From Bacteroidales bacterium (GTDB lineage: Bacteria; Bacteroidota; Bacteroidia; Bacteroidales; UBA12077), in contig JAEINU010000002.1 of NCBI GenBank assembly GCA_016342685.1, positions 453,085-517,084 of the forward strand: a stretch of DNA of 64,000 nt. The letters run 5' to 3'. The notes under the pieces are model-generated. The model was not told where the DNA came from and searched no databases. It saw only the letters and a list, made by a program, of their open reading frames with translations. Position numbers and translations under genes: made by a program. Position 1 is the first letter of the stretch. Each line of letters begins with the position of its first letter. Shown in pieces: positions 27,079 to 36,098 of this stretch.

Positions 27079-28803
27079 TTACAATAAAACATCCCGTTGT
27101 GTATACTTAGTATGTAAAAATTTTACACATTTCTCACTCATCGGCTCACCCAAAAATTCTTTATACAACTCCAAAATACCAGAGTTTTTATGTGCTACAT
27201 TTATCGCTTCTTTATCGTCGAGATCGTAAATAATTTTTGCTCTATTCTTTAAAGCTTTATCATCGTTCGTAAATACTTGTCCGCCTCCATTTATGCATCC
27301 TCCTGGACATGCCATTACCTCAATAAATTTAATGTCACTTTTCCCATCACGTATTTCCTTTATCAAATTATTTGCATTTTTAAGTCCACTAACAACTGCA
27401 AATCCAATTTGTTGCCGTCCAATTTTTACATACGTTTCTCTACGTTCTTTTGTTCCTCTTAACTTAGCAATTTTTATGTTTGTTAACTCTTTCTCTGTTA
27501 AATGAAAAGCCAAAGTTCTAGCAATACTTTCGGCTAAACCACCTGAAACAGCAGGCATTTTACCAGCAGAACTTCTATTATTAAAAGGAGCATCAGATTT
27601 TTCTTCGTCTAAAGATTGAACATCAATCCCATATAAATGAATTAATTTTACTAATTCGCGAGTTGTTAGAACAACATCGATATCCGAAACGCCTTTATGT
27701 GTCATCTCTTCGCGTTGCGCCTCAAATTTCTTAGCTGTACATGGCATTATTGAAACTGAAAATATTTTATTGGGTGATATATCTTCCTTTTCGGCAAAGT
27801 AGCTTTTTATCATTGCTCCCATCATTTGTTGGGGAGATTTGCTTGTCGATACATTGTCTATCATATCTGGATGCGATTGTTCCATATGCTTTATCCACCC
27901 AGAACAACAACTACTAAACATTGGAAGATTTTCATCGTTTTTTATTCTATCGGCTAGTTCGGCCGACTGCTCATATATTGCTAAATCAACACCAAAGGAT
28001 GTATCGAAAACCTTATCAAATCCGATGCGTTTTAAAGCTGCAACAAGAATTCCGCTTATATCTTTACCTGATCGCAATCCCAACTCATCAGCAAGAGAAA
28101 CTGCAATGCTTGGAGAAAACTGAGCTATTACGTTCATCTCTGGATTATTAATCATATCCTGAACAATGTCAAAATTCGTTTTCTCGTGTAAAGCACCTGT
28201 TGGGCATGTCATAATACATTGCCCGCAATTAATGCAATTAGAGAAGTTCAAATCCTTATTCATTGATGTCGAAATCGCAGTTTTATTTCCACGCCTCATA
28301 AAATCAAAAGTAGAAACATCCAAGATTTCTTCACAAACACGAACACAGCGACCGCATAAAATGCATTTTGCAGGATCTCTAATTATTCCCGGACTAGAAT
28401 GATCTGAATTTAATTTTGATTTATCGCCTGATATTCTTCTTTCGCGAACATTTAGTTCTACGGCTAAATCCTGCAGCTCACAATTTCCATTACGTATGCA
28501 GTACAAGCAATCATCGGGATGGTTTGACAGAAGCAGTTCAACTAACATTTTTCTTGCTCGTATAACCCGAGTTGAATGAGTCTTTATTTTTAATGATTCA
28601 TCAACAGGAAACGAACAAGATGGAATTAAATCAGTTTTACCTTCTACTTCAACAACGCACATTCTGCACGCTCCGGTTGGTGTAAAACCATCCATTCGAC
28701 ATAAGGTAGGTACTTTAATCCCATTATTATAAAGAGTTTCAAGGATGGTGTCTCCTTTATTTGCCTTTATGTTTTTACCATTAACTTCTATTTCTATAAC
28801 CAT
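27079..28803 (-). CDS. hydA: [FeFe] hydrogenase catalytic subunit HydA (second hydrogenase)
   Basis: A 574-residue group A3-like catalytic subunit. In order: a plant-type [2Fe-2S] domain (CRMDG, CRMC; about 35-60), a His-ligated [4Fe-4S] with HPDDCLYCIRNGNC (about 95), two [4Fe-4S] motifs (CILCGRCVRVC, CINCGQCIMTC), and the H-domain with SSCCSGW, MPCTAKK and MACPGGCINGGGQ, all four H-cluster Cys retained. SSCCSGW has Ser where the usual TSCCPGW has Pro. It makes or takes up H2 with HydB and HydC encoded upstream and is likely electron-bifurcating with NAD(H) and ferredoxin. Confidence 0.95.
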   Translation of the reverse strand: MVIEIEVNGKNIKANKGDTILETLYNNGIKVPTLCRMDGFTPTGACRMCVVEVEGKTDLIPSCSFPVDESLKIKTHSTRVIRARKMLVELLLSNHPDDCLYCIRNGNCELQDLAVELNVRERRISGDKSKLNSDHSSPGIIRDPAKCILCGRCVRVCEEILDVSTFDFMRRGNKTAISTSMNKDLNFSNCINCGQCIMTCPTGALHEKTNFDIVQDMINNPEMNVIAQFSPSIAVSLADELGLRSGKDISGILVAALKRIGFDKVFDTSFGVDLAIYEQSAELADRIKNDENLPMFSSCCSGWIKHMEQSHPDMIDNVSTSKSPQQMMGAMIKSYFAEKEDISPNKIFSVSIMPCTAKKFEAQREEMTHKGVSDIDVVLTTRELVKLIHLYGIDVQSLDEEKSDAPFNNRSSAGKMPAVSGGLAESIARTLAFHLTEKELTNIKIAKLRGTKERRETYVKIGRQQIGFAVVSGLKNANNLIKEIRDGKSDIKFIEVMACPGGCINGGGQVFTNDDKALKNRAKIIYDLDDKEAINVAHKNSGILELYKEFLGEPMSEKCVKFLHTKYTQRDVLL

Positions 28804-28821
28804 GCTTTTTTGTCTAAATGG

Positions 28822-30780
28822 TTATTTACTAATAATGGCTGAAAACTTGCATGTATCATAACAAATTCCACAACCAATACATTTATCTTGTACAATAAAA
28901 TGAGCATTTTGCGGCGATCCAATAATTGCTCCAGTAGGACATTTTTTTGCACATAATGTACAACCTGTACATGCATCAATATTAATTTCAAATGTCCTTA
29001 ACTCCTGACAAATTCCGGCTTCGCAGTTTCGCTCAAAAATATGTTCCTCATATTCATCTCTAAACCATTTTAAAGAACTTAATACTGGGTTTGCAGCTTT
29101 TCGCCCCAATCCACACATAGAAGTATCTTTAATAACTTCGGCTAAATTTTCAAGTTGCATTACTCCTTTAAAACGTTGTAATGTTGTATTTCCATTATCA
29201 TCTTTTGGTCTTTTACTTATATTCTCAAGAATTTCATGCATTCGTCGAGTGCCTTCTCTACATGGAATGCATATTCCACAACTTTCTTCCTGAAGAAAAT
29301 TCATGAAATACTTTACCATATCAATAATACAATTGTCTTCATCGAGAACAACCATACCAGCAGATCCCAAAGATATACCAGCCTGACTTATTGCTTCATA
29401 ATCTATTTCAATATCTAAATGATCTTCGGTCAAACAACCACCTGATGGACCACCAATATGTAATGCCTTGAATTTTTTCCCTTGTACAATACCTCCCGAA
29501 ATACGAAATATTATATCTCTTAGTTTAGTTCCCATTTCAACTTCTACCAAACCTTTATAATCCACTTTACCTGAAATTGAAAATACTTTCGTTCCCGAGC
29601 TACCTTCTGTTCCTAAAGATTTAAACCAATTAGCCCCTTTCTCAATAATTATTGGAATATTTACTAAAGTTTCAACATTATTAACTACAGTTGGTCTTCC
29701 AAACAAACCTTTAGTTGCAGGATATGGCGGTTTAGAATGTGGTTTTCCGCGTTTACCTTCAATGCTGCTAATTAATGCTGTTTCTTCGCCACAAACATAA
29801 GCTCCTGCACCTTCTTTTATTATTATATCTAAATTATAACCACTATTTAATATATCATGCCCAATTATTCCATATTCCTTAGCTTGCTTAATTGCATTTT
29901 TTAATCTTGCAACTGCAATTTCATATTCTGACTCAATATAAACATATGCTTTCTGAGCTCCAATAGCATATGCAGATATCGAAATTCCCTCAATTATTTT
30001 ATGTGGATCGCTTTCTATTAATAAGCGTTCCATAAAAGCACCAGGGTCACTTTCCCCAGCATTACAAATCAGATACTTTTGCTCACTTGCTGTTTCAAGT
30101 GCCACTCTCCATTTCTTTCCTGTGGGATATCCTTCTCCCCCACGACCACGCAAATTACTATTTTCAATTTTCTCACAAACTTCTTCGGGAGTATTGTTTC
30201 GTATTGTTTTTAAAAATGATTTATATCCTCCTGTAGCAATATATTCTTCAATTGAATTTGGATCGATAAATCCACAATTCTTTAAAACCAATCGTTGTTG
30301 ATTTTTAAAATAGGGTAATTCATCCATAAATGGAACTTGTTCCCATTGCTCAAAAATATCATTCCTAACCTGACATAAAACGGCTTCTTCATGAATGTAA
30401 TTATTGAATGTTCCGTCCAAAATAGAAATGTAATTTTCTAAAGAAACATTTTTAAAATATAATTTTGTTTTCCCTGGCAAGTGAACTGACAGAATAGGCT
30501 CATATGTAGTCAAGCCTAAACTACCAACATCTATAACCTGAGCATCAAAATTACGATCATGAACATATTCCAAGAGTCCTAATTTTATTTCATCAACCCC
30601 AATAATTCTTGATGGGGTGTTTACACCAATTGTTATTATTGGCTTATTAATTTTATCACGTTTTATAGCCGCTAATTTTGCAACAACTTCTTTATCCAAT
30701 GTTTCATGGGCATTGTGTAAAACTTTGGTTATCAGAAAATCTTTATTAAGCTCATTAATCTTATCCATTTTACTTATCAT
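28822..30780 (-). CDS. hydB: HydB, NuoF-like flavin subunit with degenerate N-terminal ferredoxin domain
   Basis: A 652-residue NADH/FMN subunit. The NuoF core runs from about residue 150 (RGRGGEGYPTGKKW, CNAGESDPGAFME, YVCGEETALISS), with SLBB and the CGICIPCREGTRR [4Fe-4S] motif (about 505) and two C-terminal [4Fe-4S] motifs (CTGCTLCAKKCP, CIGCGICYDTC). The N-terminal Trx-like region (about 30-120) has lost all four [2Fe-2S] cysteines that the 43-45 kb paralogue retains. The NAD-site motif also differs (AGESD instead of ADEGD). It overlaps hydC by 11 bases, so they are coupled. Confidence 0.93.
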   Translation of the reverse strand: MISKMDKINELNKDFLITKVLHNAHETLDKEVVAKLAAIKRDKINKPIITIGVNTPSRIIGVDEIKLGLLEYVHDRNFDAQVIDVGSLGLTTYEPILSVHLPGKTKLYFKNVSLENYISILDGTFNNYIHEEAVLCQVRNDIFEQWEQVPFMDELPYFKNQQRLVLKNCGFIDPNSIEEYIATGGYKSFLKTIRNNTPEEVCEKIENSNLRGRGGEGYPTGKKWRVALETASEQKYLICNAGESDPGAFMERLLIESDPHKIIEGISISAYAIGAQKAYVYIESEYEIAVARLKNAIKQAKEYGIIGHDILNSGYNLDIIIKEGAGAYVCGEETALISSIEGKRGKPHSKPPYPATKGLFGRPTVVNNVETLVNIPIIIEKGANWFKSLGTEGSSGTKVFSISGKVDYKGLVEVEMGTKLRDIIFRISGGIVQGKKFKALHIGGPSGGCLTEDHLDIEIDYEAISQAGISLGSAGMVVLDEDNCIIDMVKYFMNFLQEESCGICIPCREGTRRMHEILENISKRPKDDNGNTTLQRFKGVMQLENLAEVIKDTSMCGLGRKAANPVLSSLKWFRDEYEEHIFERNCEAGICQELRTFEINIDACTGCTLCAKKCPTGAIIGSPQNAHFIVQDKCIGCGICYDTCKFSAIISK

Positions 30781-31225
30781 TATTCAAGTAATATTCAATA
30801 ATCTCAGGAATTTTATTAACGTTCACTTCTGTATAATACCTTTCGTTAATAGCCATTACAGGTCCTAATCCACATGCACCCATACAAGTTGTTTCTTCCA
30901 AGCTAAATAAACCATCTTTAGTAATTCCCCCATTCTCAATCCCCAATCTTTTCTTAATCTCATTAATGATAATTAGGTTTGAGTTAATATGGCACGATGT
31001 TCCATTGCAAATTCGGATATGATATTTAGCCTTTGCCTCGAATCTAAATTGATTGTAAAAAGTTGCCAAACCATAAATTTTGCTTGTTGGCATATTTAGA
31101 TATTTTCCTACTTTAATGATAGATTCTTCTGATAAGAATCCATAGTTTTTTTGAATGTCTTGAAGTATAGGAATAATGTTATCCCGTTGAACAAAAGGAT
31201 ATTTTTCGAGTATAGATTCAATCAT
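30770..31225 (-). CDS. hydC: HydC, NuoE-like [2Fe-2S] subunit (second hydrogenase)
   Basis: A NuoE-type Trx-like ferredoxin of about 151 residues with a helical N-terminus (YGFLSEESI) and [2Fe-2S] ligands in CNGTSC (about 90) and CMGACG (about 128). It shuttles electrons between HydB and HydA. The start at 31225 (MIESILEKY) is preferred over the in-frame 31252 because a -7 promoter element at 31242-31249 would remove the longer start. It is the first gene of a nine-gene leftward operon. Confidence 0.92.
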   Translation of the reverse strand: MIESILEKYPFVQRDNIIPILQDIQKNYGFLSEESIIKVGKYLNMPTSKIYGLATFYNQFRFEAKAKYHIRICNGTSCHINSNLIIINEIKKRLGIENGGITKDGLFSLEETTCMGACGLGPVMAINERYYTEVNVNKIPEIIEYYLNNDK

Positions 31226-31241
31226 AATGCAAGTATTCAAA

Positions 31242-31249
31242 CAAATATA
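31242..31249 (-). promoter_or_regulatory. -7 promoter element of the leftward hydC operon
   Basis: Minus-strand TATATTTG is an exact TAnnTTTG match, 17 bases before the hydC start. The Rex-like palindrome begins 28 bases further upstream. The same geometry (27 bases) recurs at 49180/49214. Confidence 0.55.
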
Positions 31250-31276
31250 CAAATTTAAATCGTTACAATATAAACA

Positions 31277-31294
31277 TTGTTATTTAATTAACAG
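31277..31294. promoter_or_regulatory. Rex operator-like palindrome between divergent hydrogenase operons
   Basis: TTGTTATTTAATTAACAG matches TTGTTAA-N4-TTAACAA at 12 of 14 defined positions. It lies between hydC (leftward) and the [2Fe-2S]/sensor/phosphatase genes (rightward), so one protein could control both. It sits upstream of the leftward -7 element, near the expected -33 region. Confidence 0.65.
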
Positions 31295-31403
31295 TGAAAT
31301 CTACAATAATTTTATTTATTTTTACGTGAAATTAGAGAAGGTATTTCGATTAGCTTAATAAATTAGCTATCTTGCATTATTAACGTATTACTTTAAATAA
31401 TTA

Positions 31404-31649
31404 ATGAAGACAGAAATTGTAATTTGTTTAGGAAGTTCGTGTTTTTCGAGAGGGAGTAAAAAAACTGTCCAGTTTATTAAAGATTACATTAAAGAAAATC
31501 AACTTGAAGATAAAGTATATTTCCACGGAAATCATTGTTCCGGAAATTGTGCAAATGGCCCAATTGTAAAGATCAATGATAAGGAATACGAAAACGTATC
31601 GCCAGACAATATTGTATTTTTACTTGATAGCATATTAAAGAAAGACTAG
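31404..31649 (+). CDS. Small Trx-like [2Fe-2S] ferredoxin
   Basis: An 81-residue Trx-like [2Fe-2S] domain with ligands in CLGSSC (residues 9-14) and CSGNCANGP (about 45-53). It is equivalent to the N-terminal domain of NuoF-type HydB or to HndB. It is the first gene of a rightward set with the [FeFe]-like PAS sensor (11-base gap) and the phosphatase. It could pass electrons to that sensor or stand in for the cysteine-free N-terminal domain of the divergent HydB; neither is shown by sequence. Confidence 0.85.
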   Translation: MKTEIVICLGSSCFSRGSKKTVQFIKDYIKENQLEDKVYFHGNHCSGNCANGPIVKINDKEYENVSPDNIVFLLDSILKKD

Positions 31650-31660
31650 AATTTAGAATC

Positions 31661-33520
31661 ATGAATCCAATTGTACAGATATTAAAAGATAAATGTAATC
31701 TGAGTTATTCTTGCGTAAGAGTATGTCCGGTTAATGCTATTGAGGTTAAAGTAAATGTTAATTACGCTCATATAATCCCAGAAAGATGTATTGGATGTGG
31801 CGCATGCACTTCTGTTTGTCCTGAAGATGCTATTGTTTATAGAGATTCAAAGCAAGAAGCAAAAAGAATTCTGAAAACCAAAGAAAAGAAAATTGCAATT
31901 GTAGCACCAAGTATTTCTGGTGAATTTCATGATATTACAGATTACAGAAAATTTGTTCAGATGATCAAACATTTGGGATTTGATTATGTAAATGAAGTAT
32001 CTTTTGGAGCAGATATTATAGCCTTAAAATATGCAGAACTCTTTAAAAACTTTAAAGGTAAATATTATATATCAACAGCTTGCCCTGTTGTAGTTCAGAA
32101 CATTCAGAAATTTCAACCTGAGCTCTTAGGCAATTTAGCTCCATTGGTTTCTCCTATGATTGCAACCGCCAAAATTGCTAAAAATTTATATGGGAATGAT
32201 TCTAAGATTATATATATCGGTCCGTGTATTGAGAGCAAAAATGAAGCTTTATTATTTGATGAAGATAGTAAGATCGATTCTGTTTTAACATTTCAAGAAC
32301 TTCGTGAACTCTTTACAGAATTTGATATTCATGAATCAACCTTAGAATTTTCTGAGTTTGATGCTCCAATAGGATATAAAGGTTCTTTATTCCCAATATC
32401 AAATGGATTACTTCAAGCTGCTGATATTAGCGAAAGCCTCCTTGATGGAAATGTAATCACAGCGGAAGGAAAATCTAATATATTAAATGCTACCAAACAG
32501 TTTCATTCTGATATTGAAACCATTAAAAAACATTTTAACTTATACTTCTGTGAAGGTTGTTTGATGGGACCTGGAACAACAAAAGGTGGTGAAAAATATA
32601 TACGCCATACACGTGTTGCAAATTACGCAAATAAAAGACTTGAGAATTTTGACCTCGATAAATGGGAAAAAGAAGTCGCTAAATTCTGGAATTTAGATTA
32701 CACAAGAACTTTTACGGCTGACGATCAACGAATTAAAGCTCCAACAGAAGAGAAAATTCAAGAAATTTTAAAAGCAATTGGGAAAGAAGATAAAGATACC
32801 GATCTTGGTTGTAATGCATGTGGTTATAATACTTGTCGTGAGTTTGCGATAGCTGTAGCCAAAGGATTAGCTAAAATTGACATGTGCCTTACTTTCTCAT
32901 TAAGAAACAGACACGATTACATAAAAGCATTAAAAAACACGAACGAAAAATTAGCACAAACACAAAAAGCATTAAAAGATTCGGAGAATTTAGCTCAAAA
33001 AGAAAAAGAAGCAGCTCAAGAAGCATCAGACACCGTAAGTAGCATGCTACAAAAACTACCTTCAGGTCTTGTTATTTTGGATAAAAATTTAAAAATTGTT
33101 CAATCGAACAATAGCTTTATTGAGATGCTTGGAGAAGAAGCTAAAGCCATTGATGAAGTAATCCCGGGTCTAGTAGGTGCAGATATGAAAACCTTACTTC
33201 CATTCAATATTTATAATTTATTCAGTAATGTTTTCTCTACAAGTAACAATATATTAAATAGAGATATCCACATAGAGGATAAACTTCTGAATTTATCGAT
33301 ATTTATTATACGAAAAAATAAAATTGCTGGAGCTGTATTCCGTGATATGTACTCTCCTGAAGTTCGCAGAGAAGAGGTAATAAAAAGAGTTACAGATGTA
33401 ATTGACAAGAACCTTACTATGGTTCAGAAAATTGGATTCCTTTTAGGCGAAGGAGCTTCAGAAACTGAGCAGATGCTTAATTCCATTATTGAACTTTATA
33501 AAATGCATAAAAAGGATTAA
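31661..33520 (+). CDS. Sensory [FeFe]-hydrogenase-like protein with PAS domain (group C3 type)
   Basis: Two ferredoxin motifs come first: one is C-x5-C-x3-CP with Ser at the second ligand position (CNLSYSCVRVCP), the other is complete (CIGCGACTSVCP). A [FeFe] large-subunit domain follows (about 75-355), then a PF04060 FeS motif (CNACGYNTCREF, about 387), a coiled stretch and a PAS-like domain (about 460-580). H-cluster Cys are in STACPVV, GPCIESK and FCEGC: the proton-shuttle Cys is Ala and the final pair is C-x2-C. It has no kinase. The SpoIIE phosphatase gene begins 2 bases later, which matches the phosphatase-linked C3 sensory group. Confidence 0.9.
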   Translation: MNPIVQILKDKCNLSYSCVRVCPVNAIEVKVNVNYAHIIPERCIGCGACTSVCPEDAIVYRDSKQEAKRILKTKEKKIAIVAPSISGEFHDITDYRKFVQMIKHLGFDYVNEVSFGADIIALKYAELFKNFKGKYYISTACPVVVQNIQKFQPELLGNLAPLVSPMIATAKIAKNLYGNDSKIIYIGPCIESKNEALLFDEDSKIDSVLTFQELRELFTEFDIHESTLEFSEFDAPIGYKGSLFPISNGLLQAADISESLLDGNVITAEGKSNILNATKQFHSDIETIKKHFNLYFCEGCLMGPGTTKGGEKYIRHTRVANYANKRLENFDLDKWEKEVAKFWNLDYTRTFTADDQRIKAPTEEKIQEILKAIGKEDKDTDLGCNACGYNTCREFAIAVAKGLAKIDMCLTFSLRNRHDYIKALKNTNEKLAQTQKALKDSENLAQKEKEAAQEASDTVSSMLQKLPSGLVILDKNLKIVQSNNSFIEMLGEEAKAIDEVIPGLVGADMKTLLPFNIYNLFSNVFSTSNNILNRDIHIEDKLLNLSIFIIRKNKIAGAVFRDMYSPEVRREEVIKRVTDVIDKNLTMVQKIGFLLGEGASETEQMLNSIIELYKMHKKD

Positions 33521-33522
33521 TA

Positions 33523-34707
33523 ATGAGCCACAAATTTTACATAGAAGTTGATTGCCAGCAGAAAAACCATGATGGAGAAAGGATTTGTGGAGATGTTTTC
33601 CTTTCGGAGAGAATCAAATCTGAAGAAAGAACGGTTATTGTTCTTTCGGATGGTATGGGTCATGGAGTAAAAGCAAACATGCTTGCAACTCTCACATCTA
33701 CAATGGCTCTGAATTTTACAAAAGAACATAAGAATGTAAACCGAATTGCCGATATTATTATGAATACTCTGCCGGTATGTAGTAAACGGCAAATCAGTTA
33801 TTCTACATTTACAATTATTGATATTGAACCAGACGGAAAAACAACCATTCTTGAATACGACAATCCAGAAACAATAATAATTCGAGAGAATCAAATATTC
33901 AACCCTGCTTGGCAATGCATCATGCTTGAAAGTGAAAAAAATGCCGGTAAAATCTTAAAAAGTTGTACATTTTATGCTCAAAAGGAAGATCGAATACTTT
34001 CCTTTTCGGATGGAATAACTCAATCTGGCTTAGGTAGTGAAAAATACCCATTTGGCTGGGGACATAGCAATCTAGAAGACTTTACCAATCGCTTAGTAAA
34101 TAATAATCACCAAATATCAGCAAATAAATTAGCTGGAAAAATTGTAAATGTTGCATTCCAGAACGATGGATATAAAGCAAAAGATGATATAAGTTGTGCA
34201 TCAATATATTTTAGAGATCCCCGAAAATTATTAGTTTGTACTGGACCTCCTTATGAAGAAGAAAATGACAAAGAGCTTGCTGATGCTGTAAGAAACTTCA
34301 ATGGCAAAAAGATTCTTTGTGGAGCTACAACAGGTGATATCATATCACGTGAGCTTGGCGTTGAAATTGAAGATAGTTTTGAATTCCACGATCCAGATTT
34401 ACCTCCTGTTTCTTACATGAAAGGAATTGATCTTGTAACTGAAGGTATTTTAACTCTTAGTAAAGTAAACGAAATATTAAAGGTATATAACAACAATTAT
34501 ATATTAACCAAAGGCCCTGCTGACCAAATTGTAAAACTACTAAAAGATAGCGACGAAATTCAATTTATAATAGGCACAAGAGTCAATATTGCCCACCAAG
34601 ATCCAAACCTTCCTGTAGAACTTGAAATACGTAGAACAGTGGTTCGTAGAATTGCTGAAAAACTAGAAAAGAATTTTCTTAAGGAAGTAAGTATGAGATT
34701 TATTTAG
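33523..34707 (+). CDS. SpoIIE-family (PP2C) serine phosphatase
   Basis: The first 230 or so residues form a PP2C/SpoIIE domain with the metal-binding motifs VLSDGMGHG (about 44-52), FSDGITQSG (about 165) and DDISCASIYF (about 225). The remaining 150 residues form an extra C-terminal domain that I do not recognise by name (KKILCGATTGDIISREL onwards). Such phosphatases usually act on a Ser/Thr-phosphorylated antagonist in an anti-sigma partner switch. It is translationally close (2 bases) to the [FeFe]-like PAS sensor, which probably controls it. Its 3' end overlaps the convergent VOC gene by 8 bases. Confidence 0.9.
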   Translation: MSHKFYIEVDCQQKNHDGERICGDVFLSERIKSEERTVIVLSDGMGHGVKANMLATLTSTMALNFTKEHKNVNRIADIIMNTLPVCSKRQISYSTFTIIDIEPDGKTTILEYDNPETIIIRENQIFNPAWQCIMLESEKNAGKILKSCTFYAQKEDRILSFSDGITQSGLGSEKYPFGWGHSNLEDFTNRLVNNNHQISANKLAGKIVNVAFQNDGYKAKDDISCASIYFRDPRKLLVCTGPPYEEENDKELADAVRNFNGKKILCGATTGDIISRELGVEIEDSFEFHDPDLPPVSYMKGIDLVTEGILTLSKVNEILKVYNNNYILTKGPADQIVKLLKDSDEIQFIIGTRVNIAHQDPNLPVELEIRRTVVRRIAEKLEKNFLKEVSMRFI

Positions 34708-35065
34708 ATTTACTCCAAAAATACTGAAACTCAATATTTCTACCTTCTGGGTCTTTTGCATAAAAATGATAAATACGATACATTGGATTATCTTTTGGAG
34801 TATCTAAGGCATAATTCTTTAATTGCTCACACATCTTATCAACTTCGTCCTTCGTTGAGTAAAAGAATGTAATCATTCCTAAATCATCAACTTTATCTCT
34901 TTGACAAAAGCCAAATAGCATATTTTCAAATTTAAAGATCTGACAGCCCCCTTGCTCTAACCACAATTTACAACCAATCTTCTCTGTGTAGAATGTATAT
35001 AATTCGTGCTGTTTTTTCGTCTGAAAAAATACAATTCCACCTTTTTGTTGTTTTACAATATTCAT
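34700..35065 (-). CDS. VOC-superfamily (glyoxalase/bleomycin-resistance-like) protein
   Basis: A 121-residue single VOC domain with the paired beta-alpha-beta-beta-beta pattern (IVFFQTKKQHELYTFYTEKIG; IYHFYAKDPEGRNIEFQYF). DPEGRNIEFQ is the usual C-terminal metal-side Glu motif. Enzymatic role is unknown. It follows the histone-deacetylase-like gene by 11 bases on the same strand. Confidence 0.82.
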   Translation of the reverse strand: MNIVKQQKGGIVFFQTKKQHELYTFYTEKIGCKLWLEQGGCQIFKFENMLFGFCQRDKVDDLGMITFFYSTKDEVDKMCEQLKNYALDTPKDNPMYRIYHFYAKDPEGRNIEFQYFWSKSK

Positions 35066-35076
35066 TACAGATTTCT

Positions 35077-35979
35077 TTATGAATAAATTTCCTTTGCAAT
35101 CCGATATGTATTACAATGAGCATCGATAATATCTTCGATATTTGAAGCGTATCCACCTCCCATTGAAGCAGTAATTGGAATTTGATGTTTGTGAGCAATC
35201 TCCAAAACTATTCGGTCACGATCGGCACAGCCTTTTTTAGTTACATTTAACATTCCAAGCGTATCGTTTGTAAGAATATCAACACCCGATTGAAAAAATA
35301 TAAAATCTGGCTTCACTTTATCTATAAGTTTTGGGAGTTCTTTTTGTAAAATCTGTAAATATTCTGAATCGCTTGTTAAATGATCTAAAGGAATATCGAG
35401 ATTTGACTTTGACTTTCGTAAAGGAAAATTATTTTCGCAATGCATACTAAAAGTAAACACGCGATCGTCATTGGCGAAAATACTTGCAGTTCCATTTCCT
35501 TGATGAACATCTAAATCGACAACCAGAATTTGCTTTAACTCATTTGTATTTAACAAATACTGCGATGCCACTGCTATATCATTATAAATACAATATCCTT
35601 CGCCGTAATCGCGATGAGCATGATGTGTTCCCCCAGCAACATTAAACCCAACTCCATTTTCCATTGCTAAAATCGCTGCTTGTGTGGTTCCTGCTACAAT
35701 CAATTCCTCTCTACGAAGCAATCCATTATTTAGTGGAAAGCCAAGTCGTCGTTCCTCCGTTTTTGTAAGCTCCTTATTTTTTAGCTTTCGCATATATTCA
35801 AGGCTATGAACTAATAATGCTAATTGATCACCCTCCAGCTGGGGCTCAAAAAAATTGTGAGATGTAAATGTTTTCTCTTTTATTAATTGAATTGGGATTC
35901 CTGTATACTTATCCATCGGAAACCGATGTCCTTCAGGCAATGGATGATGGTAAGAAGGTGAATATGCAATGTAAATCAT
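35077..35979 (-). CDS. Histone deacetylase family hydrolase (class IV/AcuC-like)
   Basis: A zinc amidohydrolase of about 300 residues with the family's catalytic motifs: GGTHHAH (paired His, about 117-122), DLDVHQGNGT (Asp and His zinc ligands, about 153) and a Gly-rich MGGGY near the C-terminus. Bacterial members deacetylate small amines or acetyl-lysine; the substrate here is unknown. The start at 35979 (MIYIAYSPSYHHP) matches the family N-terminus better than the in-frame 36027. Confidence 0.9.
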   Translation of the reverse strand: MIYIAYSPSYHHPLPEGHRFPMDKYTGIPIQLIKEKTFTSHNFFEPQLEGDQLALLVHSLEYMRKLKNKELTKTEERRLGFPLNNGLLRREELIVAGTTQAAILAMENGVGFNVAGGTHHAHRDYGEGYCIYNDIAVASQYLLNTNELKQILVVDLDVHQGNGTASIFANDDRVFTFSMHCENNFPLRKSKSNLDIPLDHLTSDSEYLQILQKELPKLIDKVKPDFIFFQSGVDILTNDTLGMLNVTKKGCADRDRIVLEIAHKHQIPITASMGGGYASNIEDIIDAHCNTYRIAKEIYS

Positions 35980-36098
35980 AAAAAATAAAAGATCGATTGT
36001 ACTAACAAAAATAGCAGAAAATACCAAGCGAGCTAATTTATTTCAAACTATCTATTTGTTTTATTGATGAATAATACAATTTGATTCTCAGATATAAT

